This document shows positions 62,715 to 64,000 of a stretch of DNA of 64,000 nt, in pieces. Origin of the DNA: Bacillus yapensis. GTDB taxonomy: Bacteria > Bacillota > Bacilli > Bacillales > Cytobacillaceae. Where the stretch lies: positions 82,030 to 146,029 of the forward strand of contig NZ_SUND01000013.1 of the NCBI RefSeq assembly GCF_005280205.1, written 5' to 3'. Each line of letters starts with the position of its first letter. The first letter of the stretch is position 1. The translations under genes and the position numbers were made by a program. The notes beneath the pieces were generated by a model. The model had not been told where the DNA came from. It did not search any database and worked only from the letters and a program-made list of their open reading frames with translations.

Positions 62715-63689
62715 ATGCGACCGATCATACTTGGGTTATGTGCAGCATTCTTTTTTGCTACAACCTTTGTACTGAATAGAGGAATGGAGATGTCAGGGGG
62801 CAGCTGGATTTGGAGCGCTTCACTTCGATTTATTTTTATGATGCCGTTTTTGCTGGTCATTGTGATGAGAAGAAAAAAACTCAAGTCTCTGATCAAAGTG
62901 ATGAAAGAAAATCCAGGAGAGTGGGCTTTGTGGAGTGCTGTTGGGTTCGGATTATTTTATGCCCCAATTTGTTTCGCCACGGTTTATTCTCCAGGTTGGC
63001 TCGTCGCTGGAACGTGGCAGTTTACGATTATCGCAGGTTCATTGCTAGCACCTTTGTTTATTGAAACGGTTCAATCAGCAAAGGGACCGATTCAAATAAG
63101 AGGGAAAATCCCAATTAAAGGTTTGTTGTTTTCACTCATTATATTGGTGGGAATCGGGCTTATGCAATGGGAGCAAGCAGACCAGTTGTCATTGAGGGAG
63201 CTTTGGCTTGGAATCCTCCCTGTGGTAGTTGCAGCGTTTGCCTATCCGCTTGGAAATCGGAAAATGATGAGCATTGTGAATGGCAGGCTTGATGTATTTC
63301 AACGTGTGCTCGGGATGACGCTAGCGAGTATGCCTTTATGGATCCTTTTATCTATTTATGGATTAATGACGGTGGGACCTCCAAGTATGAACCAAACAGT
63401 ACAATCCATCATTGTAGCGATCAGCTCTGGTGTAATTGCGACGGCACTCTTTTTTATGGCAACGGATATGGTGAAGGACAATATGCAAAAATTAGCGTCG
63501 GTTGAGGCAACACAATCGTTGGAGGTACTCTTTGCATTGGCGGGAGAAATCATATTCCTATCGATTGCATTTCCTTCATTGCTTTCGTGGACTGGAATTT
63601 TGCTCGTGATTGTGGGGATGGTATTGCACAGCTATGCTAGTCATGGAGACATAAAGCTTATAAGTAAAGAAAAGGTGACACAAATGTAA
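62715..63689 (+). CDS. DMT superfamily transporter (EamA-like)
   Basis: A 324-residue membrane protein with ten hydrophobic segments, matching the multidrug-resistance efflux-like branch of the drug/metabolite transporters. It begins RPIILGLCAAFFFATTFVLNRGMEMSGGSWIW and has the second repeat from about residue 150. The substrate is unknown. AAAGGGGTGAGG precedes the ATG. Its stop lies directly before the presumed left end of the IS element. Confidence 0.88.
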   Translation: MRPIILGLCAAFFFATTFVLNRGMEMSGGSWIWSASLRFIFMMPFLLVIVMRRKKLKSLIKVMKENPGEWALWSAVGFGLFYAPICFATVYSPGWLVAGTWQFTIIAGSLLAPLFIETVQSAKGPIQIRGKIPIKGLLFSLIILVGIGLMQWEQADQLSLRELWLGILPVVVAAFAYPLGNRKMMSIVNGRLDVFQRVLGMTLASMPLWILLSIYGLMTVGPPSMNQTVQSIIVAISSGVIATALFFMATDMVKDNMQKLASVEATQSLEVLFALAGEIIFLSIAFPSLLSWTGILLVIVGMVLHSYASHGDIKLISKEKVTQM

Positions 63690-63724
63690 AAGAGGCTGGG
63701 ACAAAACCCCATCTTTAAGATGAA

Positions 63725-63767
63725 AAAGCCGGTGAAATTTTACGACAAGTAAAATTTCACCGGCTTT
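63725..63767. terminator. 19-bp perfect hairpin near the IS left end
   Basis: AAAGCCGGTGAAATTTTAC (63725-63743) and its exact mirror (63749-63767) enclose GACAA. A T-rich tail follows. It could stop transcription coming from the DMT gene before it reaches the transposase. Confidence 0.8.
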
Positions 63768-63788
63768 GATTATTTTTAGAATAGAAAT

Positions 63789-63849
63789 AAGGACCACATC
63801 TGATAAAATAAAGTTACCACACCAAATTTCATCCGAAAGAAGGGTCCTT
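63789..63849 (+). promoter_or_regulatory. Inverted repeat covering the transposase ribosome binding site
   Basis: AAGGACC (63789-63795) is mirrored by GGTCCTT (63843-63849), directly before the transposase ATG. The right arm overlaps the ribosome binding site AGAAGGG (63838-63844). RNA reading in from outside could fold so as to hide it, limiting transposase translation. Confidence 0.55.
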
Positions 63850-64000
63850 ATGTTTAAAAATTATATCATGAATCAAATCGTTTTGCCTTTGGATTTAGAA
63901 GTAAAATTACAAAATAATGATATTGCCTTCCATGTCCATCATTTAGTTGAAAGTATCCCTCAAGAAGCGTTTGAACCATTTCTTCGAAATGAAGGTTGTC
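63850..64000 (+). CDS. IS1182 family transposase (N-terminal part)
   Basis: The frame opens at the ATG at 63850 and runs off the right edge after 50 codons. The product begins MFKNYIMNQIVLPLDLEVKL and continues NDIAFHVHHLVESIPQEAFEPF, the conserved N-terminal DUF772-like region of IS1182/IS5-type transposases. The DDE catalytic residues lie beyond the window, so integrity cannot be judged. Confidence 0.88.
   Translation, partial: MFKNYIMNQIVLPLDLEVKLQNNDIAFHVHHLVESIPQEAFEPFLRNEGC

Larger units (their letters stand above)
63690..64000 (+). mobile_element. IS1182-type insertion sequence, left part
   Basis: The element is assigned from its transposase. Its left end is probably near AGAGGCTGGGACAAAACC (63691-63708), directly after the stop of the DMT transporter gene, but the matching right end is outside the window so the terminal repeat and target duplication cannot be checked. 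A long hairpin (63725-63767) and a 7-bp inverted repeat around the ribosome binding site (63789-63849) lie in the untranslated lead. Confidence 0.7.

Noticed and set aside
1..64000. tRNA, rRNA, prophage or plasmid origin
   Set aside because: No cloverleaf with CCA-type end, rRNA sequence, phage structural gene or replication gene was seen.

Overview
The window reads as chromosomal DNA of a low-GC, endospore-forming Bacillaceae (Bacillus in the wide sense). Supporting signs are strong AGGAGG-type ribosome binding sites, frequent GTG and TTG starts, many stem-loop/T-run terminators, a GerA/B/C spore germination operon, a YkvU/SpoVB-type flippase, a liaIHFSR envelope-stress operon and LysM cell-wall proteins. 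The species cannot be fixed from the sequence alone. No rRNA, tRNA, CRISPR array or prophage was seen. The only mobile element is an IS1182-type transposase cut off by the right edge.

Region 1-9051 (minus strand) is a glycine betaine unit. A PucR-type regulator is followed by a run of genes for a dimethylglycine-dehydrogenase-like flavoprotein, a monomeric sarcosine oxidase, a Rieske oxygenase of the betaine-demethylating type, and the OpuA betaine importer (ATPase, permease, binding protein). Together they could import betaine and strip it methyl by methyl to glycine. Region 9052-13808 is a carbohydrate ABC importer without its own ATPase, preceded by two cre/LacI-type operators and ending with a secreted DUF4185-like protein.

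Region 13809-23434 holds an NhaC antiporter, a DHA2 efflux pump with a divergent TetR regulator, a 52-bp tandem repeat array, a LysM protein, pyroglutamyl peptidase, UppP, DegV, a YkuD-type L,D-transpeptidase and a CDF transporter. Region 23533-27207 is a small operon (degenerate ROK regulator, MFS sugar transporter, VOC protein, HAD phosphatase) behind two ROK-type palindromes. Region 27285-33848 contains a TraB protein, a VanW lipoprotein, an M50 protease, a PLP aminotransferase, a MenC/NSAR enolase-superfamily enzyme and an HTH/membrane-protein pair. Region 34091-38416 has two paralogous amino-acid binding proteins flanking a formate/nitrite channel, the second one in an ABC operon with an internal terminator.

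Region 38500-50258 carries an acidic lipoprotein, an MFS pump, two HAD hydrolases around recQ, a 20-bp CGCCGATA repeat array just before recQ, a split ThrE-type exporter and the ger operon with a probable D subunit. Region 50413-63689 has a DEAD-box helicase, a YhfW-type Rieske flavoprotein, two unlisted small genes, an RraA homologue, a LysM-CAP protein, liaIHFSR, the flippase, a DoxX protein behind a Rex/Fnr-like palindrome, an orphan ECF sigma factor, an acyl-CoA thioesterase and a DMT transporter. The most unusual non-coding signals are the two repeat arrays, which share the heptamer GCCGATA and a two-unit higher-order pattern.
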